Below, piece after piece: positions 26,901 to 39,814 of a DNA stretch of 64,000 nt. Position 1 is the first letter of the stretch. Every line of letters starts with the position of its first letter. The notes under the pieces were generated by a model, which worked only from the letters and a program-made list of their open reading frames with translations, did no database searches and was not told the origin of the DNA. Position numbers and translations under genes: made by a program. Where the stretch lies: the NCBI GenBank assembly GCA_961205875.1, contig OY540813.1, positions 13,735,001-13,799,000 on the forward strand, written 5' to 3'. Origin of the DNA: Sialis fuliginosa (lineage: Eukaryota; Arthropoda; Insecta; Megaloptera; Sialidae).

Positions 26901-29900
26901 ATTAATTATAATATCTTCTTCGACTTTTATTTGATTACTGTTTTTTGCACTATCGCTGGTATTGTCTTTTTTAACCGCTGCATCACTTTTCTTATTAATA
27001 TCATTTGACACAATTGAACTGGATCGTTTGTTTTTTAATTGTGGTTTATTACTATTTTTTTTGTTTTTCTTTGTATTTGCAGTTTCTGACTGCTTCAAGT
27101 TTTTTTGAGAAGTTGTACTACTTCGTGTAATTCTTTTTGTTGGATGAGCGTCACCATTATTGATTTCTTGTAGTTTAGATGGAGGTTGAATTTTTTCAGT
27201 AGATTTCTTTCTAAATTCAGGTTTGTTAGCAGCAACTGTTTTACGTTTGGTTTTTTTCTTACGACTAGGAGAAGCACTATTTTTTTGTTCATTACTAAGA
27301 AGAGCTCTTAGATCTGAATCCCAAGTTTTAACAACTTTATTTGTTTTAATTTCATCTTTAATAGTTTTTTCTGCTACCTGTGTATTTTGTATTGGAGATA
27401 AATTTTCACTTGTGGCATCAGATTCTGACAAACTACGTTTTATTTTATGCTCTTCTTGTATATTATTCAATTCTTCTTTGTTTGTTTCTGAAGCATTAAA
27501 AATTAACCCAACCCCTTGTACTTGATCCCATTCTCCGATTAATTTAGGTCTCGGACTTCTTGTAGCAATAGGTACGTTATTTGTATTTTTAGGTGATTTA
27601 AATAAACTCGATCTGACCGATGTTTTGAAAAGTCCAATTTTTCGCCGTTCAATAGTTCGTGGAGTATTGTGAATACCTGCAGATTTTGGAGAGGTAAATG
27701 ATTTTCTTGAACTTACATTTTTAGAAGGTGTTGAGAAATCCAACGCACGAACATGAGAGCGACCTGATCGAGGTGTCGACATAGTCATTCGGACACCTGT
27801 TTTATCATTTTGTTTAACAACAGGTGTTGTTGGTTCTTTCTCTGGTCCAATGTTTTTTAACTCTGCACTAGAAGCTTCTGTAATACAACTGTTGATACTT
27901 TTCGATTGTATATTCACATGTACATCACTAATCTGGCATGTCTCTTTTTTCTTTATTTCTTGCTTCTTCTCTTCAAGACCTCCAGATAAATCTAATCTAT
28001 TTATATTACAGTCGACCATAACTGAATCAACAACATCATTAGTTGAATACAGAGTTATTGGTTCTTTATCTGCTTGTACGAATGCATTGCTTGTACTATT
28101 CTTTGTGGTTGAGTTCACTGGAACTGGCTGTATACGCCTTATTGTGCGATTCTTTGGCTCTATACTTTTATTTTTACTACTGTTTATAGTTTTTGTATCA
28201 TCACGTACTATAACTGTTGGCATTTGCATAATATCTTGTTCATTTATTTTTGTTATAACTGATCCAGATTGCATCTGTGATTGAACACTTGTAACTAAAC
28301 CAATAGGTGAATTTTGAATGAAAAATAAGTGCTGATTTAAATCAGGATGAAAAGCAGGTTTTTGTTGTAAATCTTGATTTACTATGTACGATGTAGTAGG
28401 TTGTGTTGTAATAATATAACCGGGTGGAGGTTGTAATAATAAACCAGAAGGTTGTTGCATTAATAAGTTGCTTGGGAAAACTGTAGTTTGTGTAGTCGTT
28501 GCTTGGGTTGTTTGAACAGAAGATATAGGAGGCACGGGATTTGATATTTGTAAATATTTATCTAAGGATCCATCAAACAAAACCAAATCATTGTTAACTA
28601 CTGCTTTTTGCACATGGTGGTTCACTATATCACTGTTCACTGTTGTTTCCATCGGAAATATATCTTTGTGTGAATTCTGTATTAAAGAAGTAAGATCAGG
28701 AGGAGTTTTAATCACTATATTCTTCTCTGGTTCTGATGTCGTTAATTCTGTATGCACGTTGGTATCTTCTGTTTTTGATTTATTCATAGTATCTATAATT
28801 GACTGAATAGCTTCTGCATTTTGATCATCAATCGATGATTTAGGAAGGCACTTGGGATCATTCTGTTCTACATTTGTTTCGGACTGTTTTTGTTTTGATT
28901 TCTTCAATCTCATTTTTAATGCTACATCTTTTTTTTTATTATTATGGAAAATATCAGGTAGTGATTTTGTATAACAAGATAATCTTCTTCTAGTAATAAA
29001 CCTAAGCAAAAACAAAACTTATTACTAATTATTTCATTAAGTATAACAGCAAAATCAAATAAACTAATAATCTGTATCTAGTGCAGGCATCAAGAAACAT
29101 TCTGTTTCAAAAACCGTTAGGTTTCATAAGAGTTGATGATTTACATTCAGAAAAATGTAAAGAATAAAATTATGAAGGTTGCCAAACAAAATTTTCAGAA
29201 CATTTTTTTTACTTTATAATGGAGTCATTCCATTTATAATCAAATTTATAAAAAAGTAGAAGTTGCACCATTTTTAATTTTGATGAAAGTTTGGTCAGTT
29301 GTTGTTATATGTATTAGTTAGCAGAAACTGTAATTAGAAAAATTTTAATGATAGTTTTGGAGGTGGTGGTCGTTTTACCCTACTAAGATATGAAGATTTA
29401 GTAGATTTCAATGTTTAATTAATCAATTATAATGAGCTTGATGTCAATTGAAAACAAGGGGTTTAGTTTCAAACGATCTAGCTCAATTTTGAGTTTAAGT
29501 TATTTTTGTTATAGATAGAGGTTTTTCAATTTCATTAATAAAATTGCATTCTATCTATTTTTCAAAATTTTCTGTGGCTTTCAGATTTAGCTAAGAAAGC
29601 TGTAAGTATGTGTACGTTATATTCACTTATACTACTCAGTAACCACAAAAAGTCGGTTTGATTGATGCACATTTTCTATTAAAAAAATTAAGTTAAATAT
29701 CACAAAAATTACGAAAACAGCAATATCACCGCACCCAATCTATGTTCATTAAAAATTTTCTAATTACAGTATCTGCTAACTAATACGTATAATAAAAACT
29801 GACTAAACTTTCATCAAAATTAAAAACAGTGTTATAATGTAGGTAAACAAAAAGTTCGGAAAATTTTGTTTAGCAACCTTCATAATTTCATTCTTTACAT

Positions 29901-32900
29901 CTTTCTGAATGTAAATCATCAACTCTTATGAATCCTAATGGTTTTTAAAAAAGAATGTTTCTTAGCGCTTGGTCTAATCAATAAAGATACAAATATTATT
30001 AATCGTTGTACGTACGGGTCTCTGGGTAAAGAACGTGAGCGTTGAGGAGTAGAACTTATACTCCAGCTTGAACAAAGGGCATCAGAATCAGTTGTTTCTT
30101 CTGATACTTTCCCTAAAATAATGTTCGATAGAAAAATAATAAAAAATGTTTTACAATTATCAAGTACGAACCTATCAGTTCAGTGACTATTTTCTCAAAT
30201 TCCGGTTCATTTTCAGTCTGCTCTACTATAGTTTTAATTGCATTGTCAATTGCAACATGAGGTTCTATTTCTGTGGAAGTAGGCTCCTTGTTATTTTTTA
30301 TGTTTTCTTTATTTTTATTTTCATCATTTTCAGAAGAACCTATAACTTTGTTAATATTTTCTGCAATTTTTTCATGCAATTCATGATTTTCTAATAATGC
30401 TTGAGTCAATAACTGAAAAAAGTAAATATGATTAAATGAGTTCAATAATGAATGTTAACATTTAAAATTTAAGAAAGAAGAATATTTTCCATCTTGTATT
30501 TTCTTATCAAAAGATTATTCACTTCAGTGCTTCCCAACAGAGTTATGTGACCATTTTATGTACTTTGGTTAAGATATTATTAAAAAATATATATATTAAG
30601 AAACAAATTAACAAATTATTAGTTTTTCAGTTGATGAGCGATAAAAATAATTTATATTAAATGTATTGTTCCTGTTCAGTAGCGCAACTGTTGTAGAAAA
30701 ATATGTAAAGTATTTAAGTTCACGAATTTGAAAGATTCCCATAGCCCAGCCGCAACTATATTTTTGGATTGAAATACAATTCATGAAAAAATAAAACTGA
30801 GTTTATTGGAAAAACATCTCTAAAGTTGCATTTTTAAATAACTTTTTGATGTTTGGTATTATAAAGAATTTGCTCTCGAGTAAAAGCTAAACTAACGTTA
30901 TCTGTGGAGTATTAAATATAAATCAGCAATTTAAGAGCAGTGATGAGTTCTAGAATCCAGAGAAAATTCATAATGATTTGACACTACACAGATAGCGTCT
31001 GCCTAGCTTTTGCTCTCAAACAAATTCTTTATAATACCTGACACAAAAATATCAAATAATAATATAGTGCGACCTAAAAATGAATTCAAGTTGCAAAATG
31101 GTTCCCTGATTCTGGTATGAATTAAATTACTGTGCCAAGAAACAATGATTCATAGTGAATTTTGGTGAAATAATTGTAAATATAGATGAAATTTTCAAAG
31201 AAACTAATTAACAGAACATCAATGGAATTAAAATTTTATTAGATAAATAAACTAGCATTGCTAGTTTATTTATTTATAATAGCAAGTATGTCAGTTACCT
31301 CATTGTAATCAAAATCTGGTAAATTTTCATTTAACGCTGATGCGTTTTTTGAAATTGGTGTACTACTTTTTCTTTTAAAAGTACGATTACTTCCACTATG
31401 ACCTGGTAAACTATCTAATGAAGTAGCTTCTGTGAAATTTACATTTGTATCATTTATATGTATGTTTTTTTCAAAATTATTAGACAGATTTGGCTGCGAC
31501 TTGTCACGATTTTTTGATGCATTTGTTTTAGATTTTCCTTTACTATGAATAGATGAACTGCTTGGCGGGACAGTTATACTTAGGAGCATTGTTTGTCCAG
31601 CGGTTTGGGCATTTAACAATAATTTCAATTTTTCTAAAAGGCTACTTGTTTTAGAAAGTCGTGATAATCCAACATTATGCTCACAATCATTCATACATGC
31701 TTTATCAAAGTGATCTTGTACTGAAAAATTAATATTGCATTTATAAAATATTATACATTGCAATAGGGTCTCTTTACGTGGATTTTTTTAATATGGATAT
31801 GAAGTTACACGGTGCAATTTTTCATGGGATTCCCCTATTCGGTGAGTGGGGTATCAAACGAAAGCTGACAATTCATGTTGAATATGTAAACATTTTGTTA
31901 TTATTAAAATCTTCGTTTAACAAGACTTCGCACAAATTCACAAACGGTGCCGAGTTGTATTTTCAGATAGTGGCAATAATTCTGATGAAAAACAAACTTA
32001 TTTTATTCTAAATTTTATATCAATTTCTTTCAGATTTAGGAATTAATTTTTTTTGTGTTGTTTAGGCATTCTTATTTTCGTGAATTTTCAAACAATTTTT
32101 ATGTCATTTTCGGTCTCTTCTAATTGATTTATTTGATTTTACGCAGTTTTAGAAAATTATGAAACGTATTCCTAATTTTGCAATGCAATGTCTTTTTTGT
32201 GCGATTTTCTATATGCAGTTTTCTGTGGAACGTATCTACCACGTAAAGAGACACTACTGTATGTACAGTTTAAAAACCAAAAAGAAAGAAATATGTTTTG
32301 TGTTTGCACAGGGAAAATGAAAATTCAGGACTAAGGATGTATTTCTACTACATTTTTTGTATATGTATATTTCTGCTGCTAAAAATTTACTTCTCCTTCA
32401 CCACAATCACCCCGCTAGATTCAACAATGCAAAATTTAACAATTTTTCATGAAGCTCCGGACCTGTTTTTAAGGATCAAATAAGAAGAATATTTTCTGTA
32501 TAGATTTAAAAATTTTGCCTGTTACAAATTTTTTCCTTGTTGGATGTCTATTTTTCGTGAACTATTAAAAATTTGTCAATAATTTTTACTCCTGTATTTC
32601 ATTATACCTACTACATATGCAAAAATAAGTGCAGGGTTAATAACACAAATAGACAAGTGGCAACAATGTATGTCGTCATATGACAACGCTAGGAGAAAAT
32701 GGGTTAAGGACTGTCCAGTTTAAAACCAAACTTATGGCAATTGTAAATATTTAATTATTGTTATTTATACATACCTAAAGTACGAATAGAGAAATATTCA
32801 TCTAAAATTTCTTTAAGTGTATTTCCCATCACTTGTGTGTAAAATTTTCGTCCAGAAATTAAAGATGAGTGACATTCTTTCAAATGAGTTGAGGTTTCAA

Positions 32901-33543
32901 GAAAACTTTTGCATGTTTCGTTACAATGTTCTTCTTCTAAATATCCTTCAAATAAAAAATGTATGTAAAAAATAAACACTATATTAACTCATAGTCGATA
33001 TACAGGTTGTTTCAAAATTGCACAGCACTATTCTAGAAACTTGTTCTCCAAGTCAAAATAAACAAAGGTTCATATTAATATATGTCTTAAGCTTATTTAT
33101 CACTGAAATATTAAATTAAATACATTTTCAATAGTATATTATAATCAAAGGGTCGTAGCTTCTACATGAGGGTTTCATGACAATTTGCGACATATGCTAA
33201 TATGAACTTTATTTATTTTGGAAAGATTTTGACCTAGAGAACATGTCTCTAGAATAATGCCATGCAATTTTGTAACTTCAGTATACATATTATTTCATAT
33301 CTACAAAAAAAATTATACGTAATCAAAACTAGTGAAAATTCTACTTATATTTAACACTTGGAATAAAAAATAATATTTTTGAAATTTCAATGAAAAATAG
33401 ACCTTTTGGTACAATATAAAATGTGTAAATTATACATATTTTGATTAATAATTTCCATTTTCCCGCCTACGAAAAACATAATTCTTACTCTTACCTAATA
33501 CTAATCTTGCTATTTCTGATGGCAGTAGTAATAACTGTTCCAT
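23947..33543 (-). CDS. NPAT: NPAT / multi sex combs orthologue, histone-locus-body scaffold
   Basis: NPAT (Drosophila mxc) is the cyclin E/Cdk2 substrate that scaffolds the nuclear histone locus body and drives replication-dependent histone gene expression, with FLASH. Coding exons in transcript order: 33495-33543, 32775-32945, 31299-31720, 30172-30412, 30016-30112, 24169-29001, 23947-24106. They total 5,973 nt, giving 1,990 residues, and phases agree at all six junctions. The N terminus MEQLLLLPSEIARLVLGYLEEEHCNE is the family LisH motif (LPSxxARLVLGYL). Residues around 735-760 carry the RSHVRALDFSTPSK block resembling NPAT. A Ser run lies near 1315-1335, and an acidic ELEEGEWAPSPEDDE block near 1910. 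The C terminus is basic, then QELLQKLDLDSFLSKVHG. The protein is otherwise low-complexity and rich in Ser/Thr/Lys and S/T-P sites, as in other NPATs; human NPAT is about 1,430 and Drosophila Mxc about 1,840 residues. The 4.8-kb sixth exon encodes most of it. The donor at 30171 (GTTCGT) is unusual. Confidence 0.93.
29084..29971. mobile_element. Long fold-back transposon in NPAT intron 5
   Basis: About 888 bp. The left arm (AAGAAACATTCT, then CATAAGAGTTGATGATTTAC, GAAGGTTGCCAAACAAAATTTTC, AACTTTGGTCAGT-like block) returns inverted on the right, with homology nearly to the centre at about 29530. Ends read CAGGCATCAAGAAAC and the complement of CAAGCGCTAAGAAAC, so hAT-like, but the flanking octamers match only partly. 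It fills nearly all of the 1-kb intron. Confidence 0.75.
30820..31100. repeat. Fold-back element in NPAT intron 3
   Basis: TTTTGATGTTTGGTATTATAAAG, TTTGCTCTC and AAAAGCTA near 30837-30890 recur inverted around 31000-31060. The remaining part of the intron shows weaker matches, so boundaries are approximate. Non-coding. Confidence 0.6.
31766..32254. mobile_element. TA-flanked MITE in NPAT intron 2
   Basis: 489 bp between TA dinucleotides (31764-31765 and 32255-32256). Termini GGGTCTCTTTACGTGG and the complement of GTGTCTCTTTACGTGG. TA flanks suggest the Tc1/mariner group, but no transposase or internal homology is visible. Confidence 0.75.
33001..33283. mobile_element. Fold-back MITE in NPAT intron 1
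   Basis: 283 bp. The left arm TACAGGTTGTTTCAAAATTG, followed by CACAGCACTATTCTAGAAAC and TTCATATTA, is repeated inverted at the right (CAAAATTGCATGGCATTATT complement, then TTCATATTAGCATATGTC complement). Non-coding. Confidence 0.75.
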
Positions 33544-34487
33544 TTTTTAAAATAAATATTTCACTACTTAAGAATTAATTTCAACTGTAACATTTATCAA
33601 AAATGCTTTTTGAGAATAAATTCTAGGCTATTATTTTTTTATGATAATAAAAAGGGTAAATGACAACCAAATTTAATGCAACAGTGCAGCCAACTACAGA
33701 TTATTAAAAAATATAGATATGCAACTCCTATATATTCAAAATATTGTTTTCAGCGCCAAGCGATGTAAGTTTCAACTAAAATGAAAACCGGTAAAATTAA
33801 ATCATAATATTAAACATGTTTAATATATGATATGATATTATATATCATACTTATATATTATGTATTATGTATCATACATTATATTAATCTACGATCAGAT
33901 TTATATATTGTATCAGATTAATATATGATCATACTATTAGATTTATCCGGCATACACTAGTCACGAGAGTGGGAACATTGATATTAAAAAAAATAAAATA
34001 CAAAATACAATGCAATTTAAATTGTTCAACACACATTACACTTGCATTATATTGTATAATAATCCCTTCCATACCGGCCCCCGACTACATTCTGTTAGTG
34101 TAGAAAACGTAGGATTTTATTTAGTTAAAATTTTCTCAGGAAAGATCGGAAAGAGCCCTCAAAATTATATGAAATATATTATTATAATTTTTAATATACT
34201 ACACTACATTATGCAATTATAAGAGAGATAATACTGTTACCATATCAAGGACCTGAGAAAATAGGCACTAGAACTAAAAAGTTTTCTTTCAAATGGCACA
34301 TTTATGTTTTTATTTAATCGCTTTAATCGGCTCCATCGGCTCTTTTACAGTGCTTGGCGGCCTGGCATTTTAATAATTATTTAAAAATAAATTTAGAATA
34401 CAGCGCCAAAGTGGTACAAGTTTCAACTATACCGTTTTTCATAAGGAGTTATGTAGCAGATTAGCCAACATAACATATTAATATAAC
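33544..34487. other. NPAT upstream region
   Basis: AT-rich sequence that must include the NPAT promoter; no TATA or initiator could be chosen with confidence. 33829-33935 is a low-complexity run built from ATATGATAT/ATCATA palindromes. A motif beginning CAGCGCCAA and ending AAGTTTCAACT occurs twice in the same orientation (33751-33777 and 34401-34428), probably fragments of a dispersed repeat. Confidence 0.45.
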
Positions 34488-34702
34488 CATAGACATGGAG
34501 CATGGATCGCGTATCTGACTCGAACACAGAGCCGTGTCAAAAGGAAGAGATAGAAAATGATTTGGGATATACATGTCCTTAGAAAAAGAGATAGATATAT
34601 CCCAAACATCACCACATCTCTCTCACTGTTTTGAAAAAATGTTACACCATTATGTTAATACATGGTTAATACAGAATGTGCGGTCTATGCTCTATGTCTA
34701 TG
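34488..34702. mobile_element. MITE, 215 bp
   Basis: Left end CCATAGACATGGAGCATGG, right end the complement of CATAGACATAGAGCATAGAC, with an internal GATATATCCCAAA-type inverted pair. The flanks AATATAAC and AATATACT share six positions. Superfamily uncertain. Confidence 0.6.
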
Positions 34703-35241
34703 AATATACTGTATGTATATCATATCACATGTAAATACATTTATGTACATACATTTATTATTCTGTGAGTGTATGTAATTGTTCCTTCAATTTTATAAAA
34801 ATAATACAGGGTGTGCAGAATAATGAAAACAAGTTAAATGTAATAAATAAATAAATAATTTTGTATCTACAACATTTTGATTTTTTACGAGACAAAGAGA
34901 CAAATATAGTAAAATAAGTAAAACATACAAGTACATACTACATACCATAATTTATACAATTTATCCAACAATGATTATGATGATTATTCTTATTTTTTGC
35001 TGTTAATGCAATTCGTTATACATAATATCATATGTATGTATTTAAAAATTAATTAAATAAGTAGTATTTAAACCATTTCAAAAGAAGAAATAGCTCGATA
35101 TGTTATATCATTGAGTAAAAAATAACTTATTCTTTATTCAATTATATTATTCTTTACTCAATGGTTATATTCGGTTATATATTGTATTTTGAAAAAAAAA
35201 GTACTTACGTCGGTAAATTGGGAATTGTATGTGGATACCGT

Positions 35242-35299
35242 GGATACAATTCATACGATTCATACCATTCATACCATTCATACAATCCATACAATTGAT
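35242..35299. repeat. Short tandem repeat, about 10-bp unit
   Basis: Imperfect tandem array of an ATTCATACC/ATTCATACA-type unit (about six copies) between GTGGATAC and CAATTGATG. Minisatellite-like and non-coding. Confidence 0.75.
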
Positions 35300-35533
35300 G
35301 TTCGATGTTATCTATGAAACAAGAAGTAAACAAATCCCGGCTTTATTTTGACAGTTAACGCATTTTAATGAAAAATGACTGGAGAGGTGTTTTTACTTTT
35401 TATTTTTTAAATAAAAATTTAGTATACAGTGATATTTATTTACAACAAAATCTACAATAAAACGAAGAGGTAACTCTTCAAGCATTATATTTTTTCAATT
35501 AATTATGTTTTTGTGTTATAAGACGAAAGAAAT

Positions 35534-35563
35534 ATGCCGAGTTCACCTGAATCAAGTAGTAAG
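35534..35563 (+). other. Candidate short first coding exon (MPSSPESSSK)
   Basis: ATG in AAAT-ATG context, ten codons MPSSPESSSK, then a GTTAGT donor, 2 kb upstream of the divergent NPAT start. Compositionally it looks like a disordered protein N terminus. No downstream exon could be joined to it with confidence, so it may be chance or the start of a gene whose other exons lie beyond the window. Confidence 0.2.
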
Positions 35564-36683
35564 GTTAGTGATATCGTTATATATATATTTTTTTACTGAT
35601 TATACTATAAATTATAGTCTATAATGCTTTATATTTGTGTATGAAATTTAATTTCGAACGAGAAATTTAGTATGTATTTAGTATTAAAGATCCGCTTTAA
35701 GCTTGAAGTGCATACTTTTATCGAAATTTTTGCAGTTGTTTGTTTAGTTTATTATTTACTTCATTTACTTATTACATTTACAACACTATTTACAATGATA
35801 TTTAATTTTTGGTATGCAAGTTTTCATTTATGCTGAAAGAAAGAAGATAGGTAGTGTATGATAGTATCAAATTGAAAAAACATTTGATAAGGATAGAAAT
35901 GAAGAGTACATAATATTTTATCATATTCAAACATTCTTTGTACTTATCGGAAAGAAAGCGTTGTTATTGAATTATACGAGTATTTTAATAATACCTACTA
36001 ACAGTAAGACCTTAATTACCTAATACTAATTCAGTATCAGTAGGACCCTATTTTGTGTTTGTTTATTAAAATGATCCATAATAAAAACTCTTCGTGGTTA
36101 ATAATTAATTAGTAGATAATTGGCATATTAGATAATATCTAATCTAATTACAATTAGTAATATTATTACTAATTAGATTTAAACATTACTAATATAATAT
36201 ATTATAATATATATGTATATATATAATATATTTTGCGTTTAAATGTAGATAGGGATGAAAGAGACCGAGAAAAAATTAAAGTGAATAAAACATGTACTTA
36301 TCCATCAATAAATAAATATAGTTATTTTTATTAATTTTGTTCTGTAGTCAAAATAATTTTTGCGAATCAGTGGTTGCTTTTAGCATTACACAGTTACAGT
36401 TGATACACCCCTGAAGAGTGCTGACCGGATGGTGGTACTAGCACCTGCTGCACACGTTCGTGTCGTTGCTACCCTACTGTATTATGTATGCCAAATTGAC
36501 AGATTCTCTAACGTATGCATTCCGCGCCAATGATAACTGTATCAGTAGGGAAAATGCTGATTCATACCAACGATACAAATTAAGTTTGGCGTAATAAGCA
36601 TTGATAAAAATAGTTATTGTTTTAAAAATTTGACATTTTTTTTACAAATTACCAAAAGACTGAAAGACCTGGCGAGCAAGCAG
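35564..36683. other. AT-rich intergenic DNA
   Basis: No gene recognised. 36100-36240 is low-complexity AT with short palindromes. 36400-36545 is a patch of higher GC without an extended frame, not identified. Confidence 0.4.
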
Positions 36684-36949
36684 TAGGGTGACCAGGTCTC
36701 CGGTTTTGACTCGGAGTCTCGGGGTTTGCATACTGAATCTCCGGGCTCCGGGTTTGGGTGCAATTTCTCCGGGATTTGCAAAAAATGACGACTAAAAAAA
36801 AAGGTTGTCAAAAATAGAGCAGGAGACATAACAATGCAGATTATGGTAACAAATTTTATGAAAATAAAAATAAAATAGATAAGATAAAATAAAAAAGGGG
36901 TCTTCATTTACATCTCAGCGTTTATCAAAACTAAAATCTGGTCACCCTA
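36684..36949. mobile_element. TA-flanked MITE, family of the 45.3-kb element
   Basis: 266 bp. TAGGGTGACCAGGTCTCCGG at the left and the complement of TAGGGTGACCAGATTTTAG at the right. The same ends and CTCCGGG blocks occur at 45301-46147. TA flanks favour a Tc1/mariner-type origin. A small antisense ORF covers it but is not protein-like. Confidence 0.7.
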
Positions 36950-37022
36950 TACTCACCATATAAACAAAAATCTTCTGGTGGGTGATCGCCCCCATTTCCT
37001 CCATCTGAAGTCAGAATAAATC

Positions 37023-37150
37023 AGTGGTCTTCAAACTTTGTTGACTCACGGAACCCTTAGAACTAAAGAAAATGTTTTTTCGGAGAACCTCTTTCCATCT
37101 TTAGAAAAATATAAAAAAAGAAAAACTCACACATAGCTATTTTACTAAAT
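37023..37150. mobile_element. hAT-like 5' terminal fragment
   Basis: Begins CAGTGGTCTTCAAACTTTG, then GACTCACGGAACCCTTAGAAC, and ends in the block CACACATAGCTATTTTAC shared with 19835-20185. No matching 3' end is seen nearby, so it is truncated. Confidence 0.55.
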
Positions 37151-37261
37151 TGCATGGAGCAAGTAACATTGTCTTTTGTCTATCTTCAGGTCCATCAGAT
37201 AAACCCATTTCTTCATTATTCTACGCTTTGTTAATAAAAACTAATAGTAAATATGAATTAA

Positions 37262-37784
37262 ATAAGGTACTGGTACCAGTTATGGCCACTATAAGAGCAA
37301 GATTTACTGTTTTTGTGATTGACGGGCTTCTTTTTGCGTAATTCTAATGAACTCATATTACTTAATTTAGCCTTTTATTTTATTTATGTTTTTTCTCCAG
37401 TAATGGATGAAGTAAAACCAGTAAAAAGCACGCAGTGATGGACACTTTCTAATGCTTACAAAATGATAAGTACTACTACACAAAAGATATAAAAGAAAGA
37501 ATCTTCAAATTTGAAATAATGTAGAGCAGTTGCTATGATAATATAATAATTAATAAATAAATTATACTAATAATTAGTTTAAATGTCCACCATTTTGACA
37601 CCTATTGGCCGTTTGTCATCAAATCACGCTGTAAGACAATTAAATGTGTATTTATTAATATTCAGAAATGATAGTACTCAAATATCAACAAATATTTCTA
37701 ATTCAGTACATTTAATTAAAATATAGCCATTGTTGGGGTATATCCTAGACTGGTGCCGGTACTTTATATCTTATTAAAAACTTG
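37262..37784. mobile_element. Copy A of a MITE family (ends TAAGGTACTGGTACCAG)
   Basis: About 520 bp in inverted orientation to copy B (39815-40486). Ends TAAGGTACTGGTACCAG and the complement of TAAAGTACCGGCACCAG. Internal blocks include TTATGGCCACTATAAGAGCAAG, AATCACAAAAACAGTAAATC-type and CCACCATTTTGACACCTATTGG. Unlike copy B it lacks the 139-bp PIF-type insertion. Confidence 0.75.
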
Positions 37785-37865
37785 TCCACAATTATTAGAT
37801 CATGTATATTATTGAATATAATATGTATGTAATTACAGTAACCTCAACTGAATAATAAAAATTTT

Positions 37866-38050
37866 ACTATACGGGTTCCAGTAGCTCGAGAGAAAGCATT
37901 GTGAGTTTGTATGTGTAAACTTGTCAGTGAAATGAAATCGAATCGTCGCGCACTTTCATCTGCGGTGCGCGTCCAGCGGTCCACAGAGGCTGTGTTTGCC
38001 AATGCCGTTGCAATAAGTGAAGACATTCCAGTTCATCGAATATGGGCGAA
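37866..38050. other. GC-richer patch, unidentified
   Basis: About 185 bp noticeably richer in G+C than its surroundings, with short open frames on both strands (MKSNRRALSSAVRVQRSTEA on the plus strand). It lies between copy A of the MITE pair and a fold-back element. I recognise no protein family; it could be an untranslated exon, a decayed coding fragment or part of a transposon. Confidence 0.25.
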
Positions 38051-38178
38051 ATCGGCGCTCATTTTTAATTATACACATTTAAAAATTTCTAATCGCAAAT
38101 TATTGTTATATTCTTTGTATTCTTGATGAGTTTTTCTTCCGTTGCAGAATCTTAGGAATTGTATTAAAATGTTCGTTA

Positions 38179-39083
38179 TACAGGGTGTCCAAGATAAGCA
38201 TGAAATGCATTGGATTTCCTAAACAGTAGGAGATACAGATTCGGTTAAATGAAATGAATTATTTTAGGGAAGGGGTGAGTATTACTTCATCAAAAAATAT
38301 TAATAATTGAAAATTTGGAAATTATTAAAATGGCTATAACTTTTTTTTCAAAGTAGATACGTACTTTTTGTCTGCGGTTTCTTAAAGCACTTTTTGTGTA
38401 GAACTGATTGGTGTATTTATAATTTTATATCACTTTTAGTTTTCGAGTTGCAAGTCCTAATTTTAGTTTTTCTTATGGGTCACTAAGTTGGCTATAGCAT
38501 ATTTGAACAACGATGTGTCATTTGTTATATTAATTTTCGAAAATTAGTCGGAGTACTAAATACTAATGATAATAATAAAGTATTTTATTACAAACATTTA
38601 AGTAGGCCATGAGAAACAAAAATTGTTAAACAAAAACCACAACAACAACAATCAAAATAACAAATGAATATTTGAAAACAATAAACTATTACAAAAAAAT
38701 GTTCTTACTTTTTTTCGAAAATAAATATGACACGTTACATATCGTTGTAAAGTAGAGTAAAAAACACGTTCAAATATGCTATAGTCATCTTAGTGGCCCA
38801 TAAGAAAAAACTAAAGCTAGGGCTTGTAACTCGTAAACTAAAAGTGATATAAAAATTCTAAATACGCCAATCAATTCTACACAAAAAGTACCTATCCAAT
38901 TTGACAAAAAAGTTATAGCCATTTAAAGAAATTCCGAATTTTCAGATTTTTGGGTATACCGCCTAAACCACATAGAATTATTAATACTTTTTGATGTAGT
39001 AATACTCACCCTATCTTACAAATAATTCATCTCAATTAACCGAATCTGTATCTCTTACCGTTTAGGAAATCCCCAAGCATTTA
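38179..39083. mobile_element. Large fold-back element (TACAGGGTGTCCAAGATAAG end)
   Basis: About 905 bp. The left half, from TACAGGGTGTCCAAGATAAG through AGATACAGATTCGGTTAA, TGGCTATAAC, TTTTTGTGTAGAA, and TATAGCATATTTGAAC, recurs inverted in the right half. The right terminus has lost the last 20 bp or so. A truncated copy with an intact terminus lies at 52118-52294. No transposase ORF. Confidence 0.85.
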
Positions 39084-39814
39084 TTTTAATTAATATTATG
39101 CAGATTTTTATTCAATGGCTATTAATTAATGCAATATTATACATTTGGAAATTAAAGCAATTCTTTGGATGTTGTTCAATTGCACTACTAATGGGTACCA
39201 AATTTTTGTTGTTGTGTGTGTATAATTACCATACTTCTGTAATTTTGAAGAAGCATTAAAAAATGTTTATATGTTAACAATGCGCAGTGTCTTTTATGTA
39301 TAACAAAAAGCAGCAATTACCTTAAACAAAAAAGAGAAAACTATGCACCACATTTCTTTATTTTGAAGTAGCGAAATAATACTACAATAGGAGCGTAACA
39401 ATTTCTTATTGCAAAAAATCTGTGTAACAACAGCACTCTTTCTCGATTGCCAAAAGTTATTTTGTAATTGTTATTTTAATTACTTTTTAAAAATATTCTT
39501 TCATGTATGCATTTTAATTTATATCATTTAAATAACTCACTGTGTATTCAATATGTAATAAATTATACAATATTTTTAACGTTTCATATATTTTATAGTT
39601 TTTTTACAAAACCCAGTGGGCAAAAAAATATTGCCGCCCTGTTTTGTCACGCCGATTAAAATTTCTAATTTTATTAAATAAAAAGTTTGGAAGATAAGTG
39701 AATAAAAACTTGAAGACCTTTTTTTTACGCCTCTGACAAAACCTAAGTTTATTATTATACTATCCATATTTAATATATTAGTTAATAAATACTTGCGTAA
39801 GATAAAACGAATAT

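Noticed and set aside
25597..28806. Several plus-strand ORFs of 65-144 codons across NPAT exon 6
   Set aside because: They are antisense frames of the 4.8-kb NPAT exon, hydrophobic and without domain character.
36614..36907. 97-codon minus-strand ORF containing PEPGDSVCKPRDSESKPE
   Set aside because: It coincides with the 36684-36949 MITE; the Pro/Glu-rich part is translation of its CTCCGGG repeats.
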